A stretch of DNA of 22,613 nt, taken from contig JAZNBI010000025.1 in assembly GCA_045586995.1 (NCBI GenBank), positions 1 to 22,613 of the forward strand. Reading direction: 5' to 3'. Positions 1-6,459 of this stretch are shown piece after piece. The position numbers and the translations under genes were made by a program. Below the pieces are notes generated by a model. That model was not told the DNA's origin. It worked only from the letters and a program-made list of their open reading frames with translations, and searched no databases. Every line of letters begins with the position of its first letter. Positions within the stretch are counted from its first letter, which is position 1. This DNA comes from JAZNBI01 sp045586995 (GTDB lineage: Bacteria > Bacillota > Clostridia > Oscillospirales > CAG-272).

Positions 1-215
1 TCCTCTATAAACTCAAATTGACCTGCGGAATCTCTTATTTTCCCCAAAGACACTTGAAAATACGTTCTGTGCACCAGATTATCCGATAACACGTGGTTTT
101 TCAAGTCGCTTACGTCTTCACCTGTCCTGATAAGCATTTTATTGTATCTGTCAATATCTTTTGTTTTGCGATTCGGTATGTTAGACAAATCATATGCTAT
201 ATTTTCGTATTTCAT
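1..215 (-). CDS. Partial protein of unknown function (N-terminal 71 residues)
   Basis: A minus-strand frame opens with ATG at 215 and stays open to the window edge, so the C-terminus is missing. The start is supported by a GGAG ribosome binding site at about 224-227, some 9 bases upstream. The visible protein begins MKYENIAYDLSNIPNRKTKD and is polar and charged, with no signal peptide, membrane segment or Cys motif. It follows the zinc-ribbon gene on the same strand with a 66-bp gap and no clear terminator, so the two may be cotranscribed. I do not recognise the family. Gene status rests on the start context and the uninterrupted frame. Confidence 0.6.
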   Translation of the reverse strand, partial: MKYENIAYDLSNIPNRKTKDIDRYNKMLIRTGEDVSDLKNHVLSDNLVHRTYFQVSLGKIRDSAGQFEFIE

Positions 216-281
216 AATTTATTCTCCAAATATCCCAACAGAGCGACAAATCGGAGTTTTCGCTTTCTCTATATTGTCGCA

Positions 282-569
282 TCACGCATTATAATCGTGT
301 TTGCAGAACGGACATTTTACATAATCAAAATCGTGCATCTTACCGCATTTCGGGCACTGCTTTTGTGGCAAGCCATCCTCTGTTTCATCAGCTAAAAAGA
401 ACTCAAGCTTTCTACATTCCGGGCAGCTATAAATGTCAACTTCCATCGAACCGGCTAACAGGTTTGGAAGATCCCCAAGTATCCATCCTGTCTGTCCAAG
501 CTGTAATTTTTCTTTTCTTATGTGGTTCATTTTCAATCCGCAACGCAAGCAATCGACATTACGTCCCAT
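282..569 (-). CDS. Small zinc-ribbon protein
   Basis: A 95-residue cytoplasmic protein with four CxxC knuckles: CLRC near residue 8, CPEC in the middle, then CPKC and CPFC near the C-terminus. This spacing fits two structural zinc sites of the zinc-ribbon/rubredoxin-knuckle kind. There is no signal peptide or membrane segment. The start at 569 is preceded by AAGGGGG about 9 bases upstream and by a consensus promoter at 615-643. Such small zinc-ribbon proteins are common in Clostridia and mostly have no assigned function; nucleic-acid or protein binding is possible but unproven. Overlapping plus-strand frames here are shadows. The Cys pattern and the promoter make the gene call secure, the function not. 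Confidence 0.85.
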   Translation of the reverse strand: MGRNVDCLRCGLKMNHIRKEKLQLGQTGWILGDLPNLLAGSMEVDIYSCPECRKLEFFLADETEDGLPQKQCPKCGKMHDFDYVKCPFCKHDYNA

Positions 570-614
570 AAATATAACCCCCTTCGGTCAAATTCTTTTT
601 TCTCGATTATCTGC

Positions 615-643
615 ATTATATCACAAAGACAATATCTTGTCAA
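615..643 (-). promoter_or_regulatory. Sigma-A promoter for the zinc-ribbon gene
   Basis: On the minus strand, TTGACA (638-643), a 17-bp spacer ending in TGTGA, and TATAAT (615-620). It lies about 46 bp upstream of the start at 569. The -10 carries the extended TGn element seen at several other promoters in this window. Confidence 0.8.
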
Positions 644-743
644 TTAAGCAGCATTTCATTAAAAATAAAAGGAACTTTTGTCGAAAAACAAAAATTCCTT
701 TTTCATATATTCAATATGCAAACAGATTAAAATAAATATTATT

Positions 744-1619
744 TCAAACTGTATGCGTTTTTAATCTTTGAGTAATTTTATGCTCGAAATTTTTAACGTC
801 GCGGCAAAAGCTCTTGCCGTCAAATATCATACATAACAAAAAAGCAAGTGGTGTGACAAGCACAAATGCGGGAACAATGATCCAGAACCACGGCCAGTAT
901 TTTGCTTGTCCTGCATACTGTCCAACGGGAACTGTTTTGAAAAATTCGGGTGTAAACTTAGCCAAGAAATTACCAATAGCGTCATTCACTCCCGGTCCCC
1001 AGATATAAGACGAATTTTTATATCCGATATCAAAGAAATGTCCGTCCGAGCGCAACGGAACAAATCCGAGCTCTGACTGAAAAATTTGATTGAGAATAAT
1101 AAATAACATCAAAAGCAACAAACCGACAGGCGCGACCAATACACGCTTGTAAGATGGCTTATGAAGTCCGAGCAAAGTGCGCAAAAGAGGAATTGCCAAC
1201 AGCTGCCAATGATGATAGTAAAAACGCAGAATATCCACCTGTTCAGCCATCTGATCGATCTTCGCGATAGGTTCTTGAGGATATAGAAAAGCAATCAATC
1301 CGCTAATCACACCCATATAGAACATATAATCCCTTACAGTGCCCTTTTTAGAAAAGAACAAAAACGGAAATAATGCAATATTCGCCGCGCAGATATTTGC
1401 AAACCAACTGTCGCGAAGCATTCTTGCCTCATCTACACTGTACGGAGGTATATATATTTTCAAAAAGTGAAGCAAAAGTCCAACGGCGAGAAACAAGAAC
1501 AACACGGTATTCTGACATCTTGCCGAACGATTTTTAAGTAAAAAATAAAGTGCGGCAGTGGCACCTGCGCCAACAATCAGCCAAAAGAAATACCAAAAAT
1601 TAAACATTGAAATATACAT
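744..1619 (-). CDS. YwaF/TIGR02206-like integral membrane protein
   Basis: A 291-residue polytopic membrane protein. Hydrophobic segments begin directly at the N-terminus (FNFWYFFWLIVGAGATAAL), followed by a segment at about 38-55, further segments through the middle, and a last one near 250-270 before a basic tail. The layout, with an early aromatic-rich segment and HHW in the middle (YYHHWQLLAIPLLRTLLGL), matches the YwaF/TIGR02206 family of Firmicutes and spirochaetes, related to TMEM164; bacterial members have no established function. The start is ATG at 1619, with AGGTGA about 10 bases upstream and a promoter at 1647-1675. The gene stands alone between the zinc-ribbon gene and tRNA-Arg. 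The family call is by recognition, not search. Confidence 0.75.
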   Translation of the reverse strand: MYISMFNFWYFFWLIVGAGATAALYFLLKNRSARCQNTVLFLFLAVGLLLHFLKIYIPPYSVDEARMLRDSWFANICAANIALFPFLFFSKKGTVRDYMFYMGVISGLIAFLYPQEPIAKIDQMAEQVDILRFYYHHWQLLAIPLLRTLLGLHKPSYKRVLVAPVGLLLLMLFIILNQIFQSELGFVPLRSDGHFFDIGYKNSSYIWGPGVNDAIGNFLAKFTPEFFKTVPVGQYAGQAKYWPWFWIIVPAFVLVTPLAFLLCMIFDGKSFCRDVKNFEHKITQRLKTHTV

Positions 1620-1646
1620 ATGATGTCACCTGCCCTTCCTCGGATT

Positions 1647-1675
1647 ATTATAACACAAACGTCTTAACTTTTCAA
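1647..1675 (-). promoter_or_regulatory. Promoter for the YwaF-like gene
   Basis: Minus strand: TTGAAA (1670-1675), a 17-bp spacer, and TATAAT (1647-1652), about 28 bp upstream of the start codon at 1619. The spacer ends in TGTGT. Confidence 0.7.
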
Positions 1676-1702
1676 TAGGAAATTTAAATTTATGAATAAA
1701 CA

Positions 1703-1820
1703 GTGAAGATTTGCGAAGCAAATCAACCTCACTTCTTCACTATTACCTCTTACCTATTACCTCAAAAAATCCCGAATGCGAGTTTTAGTGAAAAGTGAAG
1801 AGTGAAAATGTAAAAAGTAA
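1703..1820. repeat. Low-complexity purine/pyrimidine repeat with small palindromes
   Basis: This gap contains GTGAAGA, then the palindrome TTTGCGAAGCAAA, then CACTTCTTCAC, a pyrimidine run with ATTACCTCTTACCTATTACC, and a purine run with AGTGAAAAGTGAAGAGTG. The two runs are roughly complementary and could fold back. The TTTGCGAAGCAAA palindrome recurs in hairpin array B (12406-12420), and a shorter version in array A. A partial duplicate of the tRNA-Arg terminator arm (AATCCCGAATGCGA) sits at about 1769. No gene is visible. Confidence 0.5.
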
Positions 1821-1850
1821 AAATCCTGAACGCTTTCGCATTCAGGATTT
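1821..1850 (-). terminator. Rho-independent terminator of tRNA-Arg
   Basis: AAATCCTGAA...TTCAGGATTT forms a 10-bp stem, extended inward on the minus strand by a T-G wobble and GC around a GAAA loop. It lies directly after the tRNA-Arg 3' end (1853) and is flanked by T-runs in both directions. Confidence 0.8.
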
Positions 1851-1852
1851 TT

Positions 1853-1929
1853 TGGCGCGGCGTGAGGGACTCGAACCCCCGACCTATTGGTTCGTAGCCA
1901 AGCACTCTATCCAACTGAGCTAACGCCGC
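1853..1929 (-). tRNA. tRNA-Arg (anticodon ACG)
   Basis: The minus strand folds as a full cloverleaf. The acceptor GCGGCGT (1929-1923) pairs with ACGCCGC; the D arm contains AGCTCAGTTGGATAGAGT; the anticodon stem TTGG/CCAA encloses loop CTACGAA, giving anticodon ACG; and the T arm has GGTTCGAGTCC. The discriminator is G and CCA is encoded (1853-1855). ACG is expected to be edited to ICG and to read CGN codons. A promoter lies at 1949-1977 and a terminator at 1821-1850, so it is a stand-alone transcription unit. Confidence 0.97.
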
Positions 1930-1948
1930 AAATATTTCGGACTTATAT

Positions 1949-1977
1949 ATAATATCACAACTTTACAAAATTGTCAA
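1949..1977 (-). promoter_or_regulatory. Promoter of tRNA-Arg
   Basis: Minus strand: TTGACA (1972-1977), a 17-bp spacer ending in TGTGA, and TATTAT (1949-1954), about 20 bp before the mature tRNA 5' end. Confidence 0.8.
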
Positions 1978-2004
1978 TACTAAAAGTGCTTTTTTTTAAT
2001 TATT

Positions 2005-2025
2005 TTCGATTTATTTTAAATCGAA
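2005..2025 (+). promoter_or_regulatory. Operator-like palindrome upstream of the metal transporter operon
   Basis: TTCGATTTA (2005-2013) and TAAATCGAA (2017-2025) are a perfect 9-bp inverted repeat around TTT, three bases upstream of the -35 at 2029. A palindrome of this size before a metal-ABC operon fits a binding site for a Fur/Zur- or MntR-type metalloregulator, but it does not match a consensus I can name with confidence, and its place upstream of the -35 is unusual for simple repression. Confidence 0.5.
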
Positions 2026-2028
2026 TTA

Positions 2029-2057
2029 TTGACTACCGTTTATAATAATGCTATAAT
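2029..2057 (+). promoter_or_regulatory. Promoter of the metal transporter operon
   Basis: TTGACT (2029-2034), a 17-bp spacer, and TATAAT (2052-2057). It gives a leader of about 45 nt before the start codon at 2110. Confidence 0.8.
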
Positions 2058-2109
2058 GAAAAAAATATTTGCGCTTTTATCGGCAAAATAAATGAAAGGT
2101 TATTAAAAA

Positions 2110-2979
2110 ATGAAGTATAGCAAAATTTTTTTTGCTTTTATAATAATGCTTGTTGTATTGGTAATCGCATCATGCAATAACCGGAGTAATGATAACGGGC
2201 TCGGCAAACCCACGGTTGCGGTGTCAATAGTTCCCCAAGCCGCTTTTGCAAAAGCGGTCTGCGGAGATTTAGTGAATATTATAACTATTATTCCATCGGG
2301 GAGCAGCCCTGAAAATTATGAACCCACGCCTCGCGAGGCGGCAGAATTTTTGACCGCTGATATTTATTTTTCAATAGGTGTCCCTGCGGAAAATGCGCAT
2401 ATATTAAAAAACTTTTCCGACTCAACAAAAATCGTTCGCCTCGATACTGAGGTTGCAAAGGTTTACAGCGAGCTGACGATAGGCAGCGAGCGTGACCCGC
2501 ACATTTGGCTTTCGCCGAAGCGCGCCGTTGTTATGGTTGAAAAAATCGCCGAGGAAATTGGTAAAATAGACCCTCAAAACAAAGCTATATACAACGCTAA
2601 CGCCTCTGAATATATCGCCCTCTTAGAGGCGGCAGACGCTCGAATTCAAGCGAGCGTTTCCGAAATGCAATCAAAAAAATTTATCGTTTTCCATCCTGCT
2701 TTTGGATATTTGGCAGACGATTATGATCTTACGATGTACGCTCTCGAAAGCGAAGGAAAGGAAGCGACTCCTCAACGTCTTGCACAGATGATAGAGCTTG
2801 CCAAATCCGAAAATATTACCGCTGTTTTTTATCAGGCAGAGTCATCCTCTAAGCAGGCAAAGGCGTTTGCGGATAACATCGGCGGCAAAGCGATAATGCT
2901 TGAGCCGCTTTCGGAAAACTATATCGAAAATCTTGAGAAAATTATAAATCTCTTTAAAGAGGTATCTGATAAAAAATGA
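2110..2979 (+). CDS. Metal ABC transporter substrate-binding lipoprotein (ZnuA/TroA family)
   Basis: This 289-residue lipoprotein should capture Zn2+ or Mn2+ outside the membrane and pass it to the permease encoded two genes downstream. The N-terminus is a lipoprotein signal with lipobox VIASC, acylated Cys at residue 22. The body has family landmarks: PENYEPTP, DPHIWLSP (His ligand), HPAFGYLADDY (His ligand) and MLEPLSENYIENL (acidic ligand region). The first His ligand usual in the family (as in PHxYxPTP) is Glu here, and there is no His-rich loop, so the metal cannot be assigned from sequence. The stop overlaps the ATPase start (ATGA at 2976-2979), indicating translational coupling. It is the first gene of the operon, behind a promoter and palindrome. 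Confidence 0.93.
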   Translation: MKYSKIFFAFIIMLVVLVIASCNNRSNDNGLGKPTVAVSIVPQAAFAKAVCGDLVNIITIIPSGSSPENYEPTPREAAEFLTADIYFSIGVPAENAHILKNFSDSTKIVRLDTEVAKVYSELTIGSERDPHIWLSPKRAVVMVEKIAEEIGKIDPQNKAIYNANASEYIALLEAADARIQASVSEMQSKKFIVFHPAFGYLADDYDLTMYALESEGKEATPQRLAQMIELAKSENITAVFYQAESSSKQAKAFADNIGGKAIMLEPLSENYIENLEKIINLFKEVSDKK

Positions 2980-3758
2980 GTGTAGAAGCGCTTAATGTAA
3001 AAAACTTATATGTTAATTATTCCGGAATCACGGTGCTCGAAAATATTTGTTTTAGCATTCAAGAAAAAGAATTCGTGGGAATAATCGGTCCTAACGGCGG
3101 AGGAAAAACCACGTTATTAAAAGCAATACTCGGGCTTATCGACGTTGCTTCGGGAGAAATTCGTATTTTTGGAGATGCTTCGAGCCGTTCAAAAGCTTTC
3201 GTAGGTTATGTGCCTCAACACACCGACCTTGACCGTACATTCCCTATAAGTGTTTCCGAAGCAGTGCTGACAGGTATGCTAAAAGGACGTTTTCATCCTT
3301 TCTTCAAATATTCGCACGAGCAAAAGCAAAAAGCGGAACAGCTGCTCGAGAAGGTTGGTATTTTACAGCTTGCAAAAAAGCAGATCTCCGAGCTTTCGGG
3401 CGGTGAATTTCAGCGTATGCTGATTGCTCGCGCGCTTGCCTGCGACCCTAAAATACTCTTTCTTGACGAGCCGACGTCAAACGTTGATCCGGCATCAAGA
3501 GAACAACTGTACGAGCTTTTTTGCGAGTTAAACAAAGCTATAACTATCGTTTTGGTTACACACGATCTAATGGCGATTTCTTCAAATATCGGATCAATTG
3601 CCTGCCTTAACAAAACTCTCGTTTATCACGGAGAGCCATCTCTTACAGATGATATCATCAACAAGCTTTACGGTTGCCCCGTCGAGCTTATCGCTCACGG
3701 TGTCCCTCACAGAGTATTGGGTGACCATACTGACTGCGGAGGTAACTGCCAATGCTGA
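2976..3758 (+). CDS. Metal ABC transporter ATP-binding protein (ZnuC/TroB family)
   Basis: A 260-residue ABC ATPase that powers metal import. Visible motifs in order: Walker A GPNGGGKTTL (near residue 40), Q-loop in GYVPQHTDLD, signature LSGGEFQR (near 142), Walker B ILFLDEPT, D-loop region SNVDP, and H-loop LVTHD. FPISVSEAVLTGM is typical of the metal-type subfamily. The C-terminal tail is unusual: HGVPHRVLGDHTDCGGNCQC clusters three His and three Cys and could bind metal. The start overlaps the lipoprotein stop by 4 bases, and the stop overlaps the permease start by 7, so the three genes form one coupled unit. Domain identity is secure; the transported metal is not. Confidence 0.95.
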   Translation: MSVEALNVKNLYVNYSGITVLENICFSIQEKEFVGIIGPNGGGKTTLLKAILGLIDVASGEIRIFGDASSRSKAFVGYVPQHTDLDRTFPISVSEAVLTGMLKGRFHPFFKYSHEQKQKAEQLLEKVGILQLAKKQISELSGGEFQRMLIARALACDPKILFLDEPTSNVDPASREQLYELFCELNKAITIVLVTHDLMAISSNIGSIACLNKTLVYHGEPSLTDDIINKLYGCPVELIAHGVPHRVLGDHTDCGGNCQC

Positions 3759-4588
3759 ATATTCTAAAATATGAATTTATGCAAAACGCACTTATCGCCT
3801 CTTTTCTTGCAAGTATAGTGTGCGGAATTATAGGAGTTATCATTGTAGAAAAAAAGCTCGTTATGATGAGTGGCGGAATTGCTCATACCGCATACGGAGG
3901 CGTAGGGCTCGGATATTTATTAAACTTTGAACCTATTATCGGTGCTGTTATATTTTCTGTTGCCGCCGCGTTCGGGATAGGATATATCCGCCGCAGAAAC
4001 CATACTAATGCCGATGTTATAATAGCACTTTTCTGGTCGCTCGGAATGGCTTTGGGGCTTATTTTTGTCGGATTTATGCCTGGATATCCGCCTGATATCA
4101 ATTCGTATTTATTCGGTAATATTCTCTCGGTTACCCGTACAGACCTCATTTTAATTGCTGTAATAACCGTAATTGTCGCGATAAATATATTTGTTTTCTT
4201 TAACGATTGGAAAGCGTTTTTGTTTGATAATTCTTTTGCTAAAATTCTCGGCGCAGCCGAATCGTTTATGGAATACGCGCTCTTTGTTATGATCGCGCTG
4301 ACGGTCGTAGTCTTAATTCGCGTTGTGGGAATTATTCTTGTGATTGCGCTTTTAAGCGCGCCTGCCGCAAGTGCCGCACTTCTAAGCAAAAACTTCAAAA
4401 ACCGCATAATTACCTCTATAATACTCGGAATTATATTCTGCTTTTCGGGGATATTCGTTTCGTACGCCGTTGATATATCGTCCGGAGCAGCAATTATTAT
4501 AATATCTATAATGTTTTATGTAATTACATTTGCCGTAAAAAATATTCTGAGTAAAATAAAAAACAAAACCATATCAACCCAAAGATAA
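3752..4588 (+). CDS. Metal ABC transporter permease (ZnuB/TroC, ABC-3 family)
   Basis: A 278-residue polytopic membrane protein with about eight hydrophobic segments, the membrane channel of the importer. The N-terminal part (ALIASFLASIVCGIIGVIIV, then MMSGGIAHTAYGGVGLGYLL) is the characteristic ABC-3 opening, with the conserved Gly/His loop before the second helix. Later segments include VVVLIRVVGIILVIALLSAPAASAALL, the conserved cytoplasmic loop that contacts the ATPase. The start at 3752 follows GGAGG with 8-base spacing and overlaps the ATPase gene. A long antisense frame at 3883-4407 is a shadow. It forms the complex with the two preceding products. Confidence 0.95.
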   Translation: MLNILKYEFMQNALIASFLASIVCGIIGVIIVEKKLVMMSGGIAHTAYGGVGLGYLLNFEPIIGAVIFSVAAAFGIGYIRRRNHTNADVIIALFWSLGMALGLIFVGFMPGYPPDINSYLFGNILSVTRTDLILIAVITVIVAINIFVFFNDWKAFLFDNSFAKILGAAESFMEYALFVMIALTVVVLIRVVGIILVIALLSAPAASAALLSKNFKNRIITSIILGIIFCFSGIFVSYAVDISSGAAIIIISIMFYVITFAVKNILSKIKNKTISTQR

Positions 4589-4619
4589 GCACATTCAAAA
4601 GAAAGGACAACGGAATACT

Positions 4620-5282
4620 ATGAAATTCAAAACAGAAATGCATGCACATTCAAGTCAGGCAAGCGGTTGCGCCCGAGTATCGGCAGAAGAATTGGTAAAC
4701 GAATATATAAAAGCAGGATATACTACGCTTGTTCTCACTAATCACTTGGTACAACGAAGCTTGCCTTGGGACGAATATATAGATTTGCATATCAACGATT
4801 TTGAAAACGCAAAAAAAGCGGCAGGTGATAAAATAGCCGTTCTTTTAGGCGTTGAAATTGCATTAAAAGAACATCCTAATGATTACTTAATATACGGAAT
4901 TGACGAGAATTTTCTCAGAGATACGCCTTCCCTGCTCGACATGAGTATAAAGCAATTGAGTGAATATGCTCACGAAAGAAATTGCTTGATCTTTCAGGCG
5001 CACCCTTTTCGCAACCGTATGACTGTCACAGAGCCAAGCGTTCTTGACGGCATAGAGGTATATAACGGTAATATCGGCCACGATTCGCGAAATGAAATTG
5101 CATATCAATGGGCACAGAAATATGATCTTTTGATGATTGCAGGTACGGATTATCATTACTTAACGCACATCGCGGGTGCAGGAATTTTAACCGACGAACC
5201 GATATTATGCATAGACGACCTGGTAAAAATCTTAAAATCAAAGAATTATTCATTAATGCGCGACAGCGGAGCACCGAAATAA
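4620..5282 (+). CDS. PHP-domain metal-dependent phosphoesterase
   Basis: A 220-residue PHP-family hydrolase. Metal-ligand motifs are in the expected order: HAH at residues 8-10, the first His of TNH near 41, Glu in LLGVEIAL, AHPFR, and TDYHY near the C-terminus. PHP proteins bind two or three divalent metals and hydrolyse phosphoesters such as histidinol phosphate, nucleoside phosphates or 5'-phosphorylated oligonucleotides; the substrate here cannot be told. A histidinol phosphatase would usually be longer and lie near his genes, which are absent. The gene is 31 bp downstream of the permease with AAAGGA before the start and no terminator between, so it is probably the operon's fourth gene. 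A link to metal supply is only contextual. Confidence 0.85.
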   Translation: MKFKTEMHAHSSQASGCARVSAEELVNEYIKAGYTTLVLTNHLVQRSLPWDEYIDLHINDFENAKKAAGDKIAVLLGVEIALKEHPNDYLIYGIDENFLRDTPSLLDMSIKQLSEYAHERNCLIFQAHPFRNRMTVTEPSVLDGIEVYNGNIGHDSRNEIAYQWAQKYDLLMIAGTDYHYLTHIAGAGILTDEPILCIDDLVKILKSKNYSLMRDSGAPK

Positions 5283-5376
5283 TTAAATTTCAAAACAATT
5301 ACCACTATACATTTCGTATGTAGCAAACGAATTGAATAAAAGTAAAAATATAATAGCAAAAAAATTAAAAAAAGAC

Positions 5377-5405
5377 TTGATTTTTTACTTTTGTTGTGGT
5401 ATGAT
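5377..5405 (+). promoter_or_regulatory. Promoter of tRNA-Ser
   Basis: TTGATT (5377-5382), a 17-bp spacer ending in TGTGG, and TATGAT (5400-5405), about 17 bp before the tRNA 5' end. The AT-rich gap between 5283 and 5376 holds only a weak TTCGT/ACGAA hairpin and no convincing terminator for the PHP gene. Confidence 0.7.
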
Positions 5406-5421
5406 ATATAGGTCATAGTAC

Positions 5422-5513
5422 GGAGAGATGGCTGAGCTGGTCTAAGGCGCACGACTGGAAATCGTGTGAACGCTAATACCGTTCCATGAGTTCGAATCTC
5501 ATTCTCTCCGCCA
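5422..5513 (+). tRNA. tRNA-Ser (anticodon GGA)
   Basis: A class II tRNA with a long variable arm. The acceptor GGAGAGA pairs with TCTCTCC (5503-5509); the anticodon stem CACGA/TCGTG encloses loop CTGGAAA, anticodon GGA; the variable arm is GAACGCTAATACCGTTC; and the T arm is ATGAG TTCGAAT CTCAT. The discriminator is G (5510) and CCA is encoded (5511-5513). It reads UCC and UCU codons. It has its own promoter and terminator. Confidence 0.97.
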
Positions 5514-5516
5514 CAA

Positions 5517-5548
5517 AAAAGCACCGAGATTATTTGTTCGGTGCTTTT
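5517..5548 (+). terminator. Terminator of tRNA-Ser
   Basis: AAAAGCACCGA (5517-5527) pairs with TCGGTGCTTTT (5538-5548), an 11-bp stem starting 3 bases after the encoded CCA, with further T-rich sequence (GATTTTT) downstream. Confidence 0.9.
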
Positions 5549-5559
5549 GATTTTTATAC

Positions 5560-5587
5560 TTGACAAATCAATAAATAACTGTATAAT
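5560..5587 (+). promoter_or_regulatory. Promoter of the histidine-phosphatase gene
   Basis: TTGACA (5560-5565), a 16-bp spacer, and TATAAT (5582-5587), about 30 bp before the start codon at 5619. GGAG lies 5'-adjacent to the start region (5610 area). Confidence 0.8.
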
Positions 5588-5618
5588 TAAATAGGTAAAA
5601 TTTATATTGGAGTAAAAA

Positions 5619-6248
5619 ATGACAAGTCTTTTATTGATTCGACACGGTCAAAGCATCGCCAACCTCGAGGGGGTTTTTGCAGGACATTTTGACAGTCCTT
5701 TGTCCCCTATTGGCATAGAGCAAGCCAAGCTTACGGCAAAATTCGTTACCGAAAATTACAATGTTGACAAGGTATACAGCAGCGACCTGAAAAGAGCTTT
5801 TTCCGTCGGACGCGAAATAGCAGCAATTTTAGGCATCGAAGTAATAAAAAATGAAAATTTGAGAGAAATAAGTGCGGGACTTTGGGAAGGCGTGCCTTTT
5901 TCGGTTCTCAAAGAAAAATATATTTCTTACCGCGAGGTTTGGCAAAATGATATAGGAAACGCGGTATGCGACGAGGGCGAATCGGTTTTGCAGCTGCAAA
6001 AAAGGGTTGTGTCCGAGGTTAAGAAAATAGCCGTTGAAAACTCAAATAAAACGGTGGTAATTACAACCCACGCCACTCCCATAAGAGCGCTTAGTTGTTA
6101 TTGTAAAACCGAAAATATTCAAGAAATGAAGAATATACCGTGGGTACCAAACACGTCCATTTCCGAATTTGAGTATGAAAACGGAAATTTGAAGCTCATA
6201 CGTATGGGATATGACGAACATCTTGGCAATATTCGTACGCATTTTTGA
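5619..6248 (+). CDS. Histidine phosphatase family protein (phosphoglycerate mutase-like)
   Basis: A 209-residue cytoplasmic enzyme of the histidine-phosphatase superfamily. The catalytic LIRHG is at residues 6-10, where His9 would be transiently phosphorylated. The downstream LREISAGLWEG carries the acidic residue, and VVITTHATPIRAL carries the second catalytic His. The length fits cobC/GpmB-like phosphatases and small cofactor-dependent mutases. Members act as phosphoglycerate mutases, sugar-phosphate phosphatases or alpha-ribazole phosphatases, and sequence alone does not choose among them. The next gene is pyk, a glycolytic neighbour, which mildly favours a sugar-phosphate role, but a strong hairpin (6395-6435) separates them, so cotranscription is uncertain. 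The gene has its own promoter. Confidence 0.88.
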   Translation: MTSLLLIRHGQSIANLEGVFAGHFDSPLSPIGIEQAKLTAKFVTENYNVDKVYSSDLKRAFSVGREIAAILGIEVIKNENLREISAGLWEGVPFSVLKEKYISYREVWQNDIGNAVCDEGESVLQLQKRVVSEVKKIAVENSNKTVVITTHATPIRALSCYCKTENIQEMKNIPWVPNTSISEFEYENGNLKLIRMGYDEHLGNIRTHF

Positions 6249-6394
6249 AACACGGCAATATTGTTTCTAAAATGAAATACATATTTCGGATAAAATTAAA
6301 AAGCCAAAACGCAAACAGCTTGAGAAAGATTGCGTATTAGATAGTTCTAAAAAAAACATTAGCGTAAAATTCGCTATTAAAGTAAAAACAAATA

Positions 6395-6435
6395 AAATAT
6401 GGCTTACCGCTTAGCGTAGGCGGTAAGCCATATTT
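6395..6435 (+). promoter_or_regulatory. Strong hairpin in the pyk leader
   Basis: A perfect 16-bp stem whose core is ATATGGCTTACCGC (6397-6410) and GCGGTAAGCCATAT (6420-6433), around a 9-base loop TTAGCGTAG. It ends 24 bp before the pyk start at 6460. On the plus strand only TTT follows, so it is a weak classical terminator in that direction; a T-rich tract follows on the minus strand. It could end the upstream transcript or act as a leader structure for pyk. A smaller stem, TAGCG/CGCTA, precedes it. No clear promoter was found in 6249-6394. Confidence 0.6.
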
Positions 6436-6459
6436 ATGAGATTATAGGTGGTATATAAA

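Noticed and set aside
3883..4407. 174-codon antisense frame inside the permease gene
   Set aside because: Shadow of a strongly supported membrane-protein gene; repetitive Ile/Thr/Ala composition and no ribosome binding site.
5246..5566. Minus-strand frame containing ENEIRTHGTVLAFTRFP
   Set aside because: It is the complement of tRNA-Ser and its flanks, not a protein gene.
6448..6459. Upstream GTG start for pyk (MVYK extension)
   Set aside because: The GTG lies within the ribosome binding site AGGTGG that serves ATG 6460, and the extension does not match the family.
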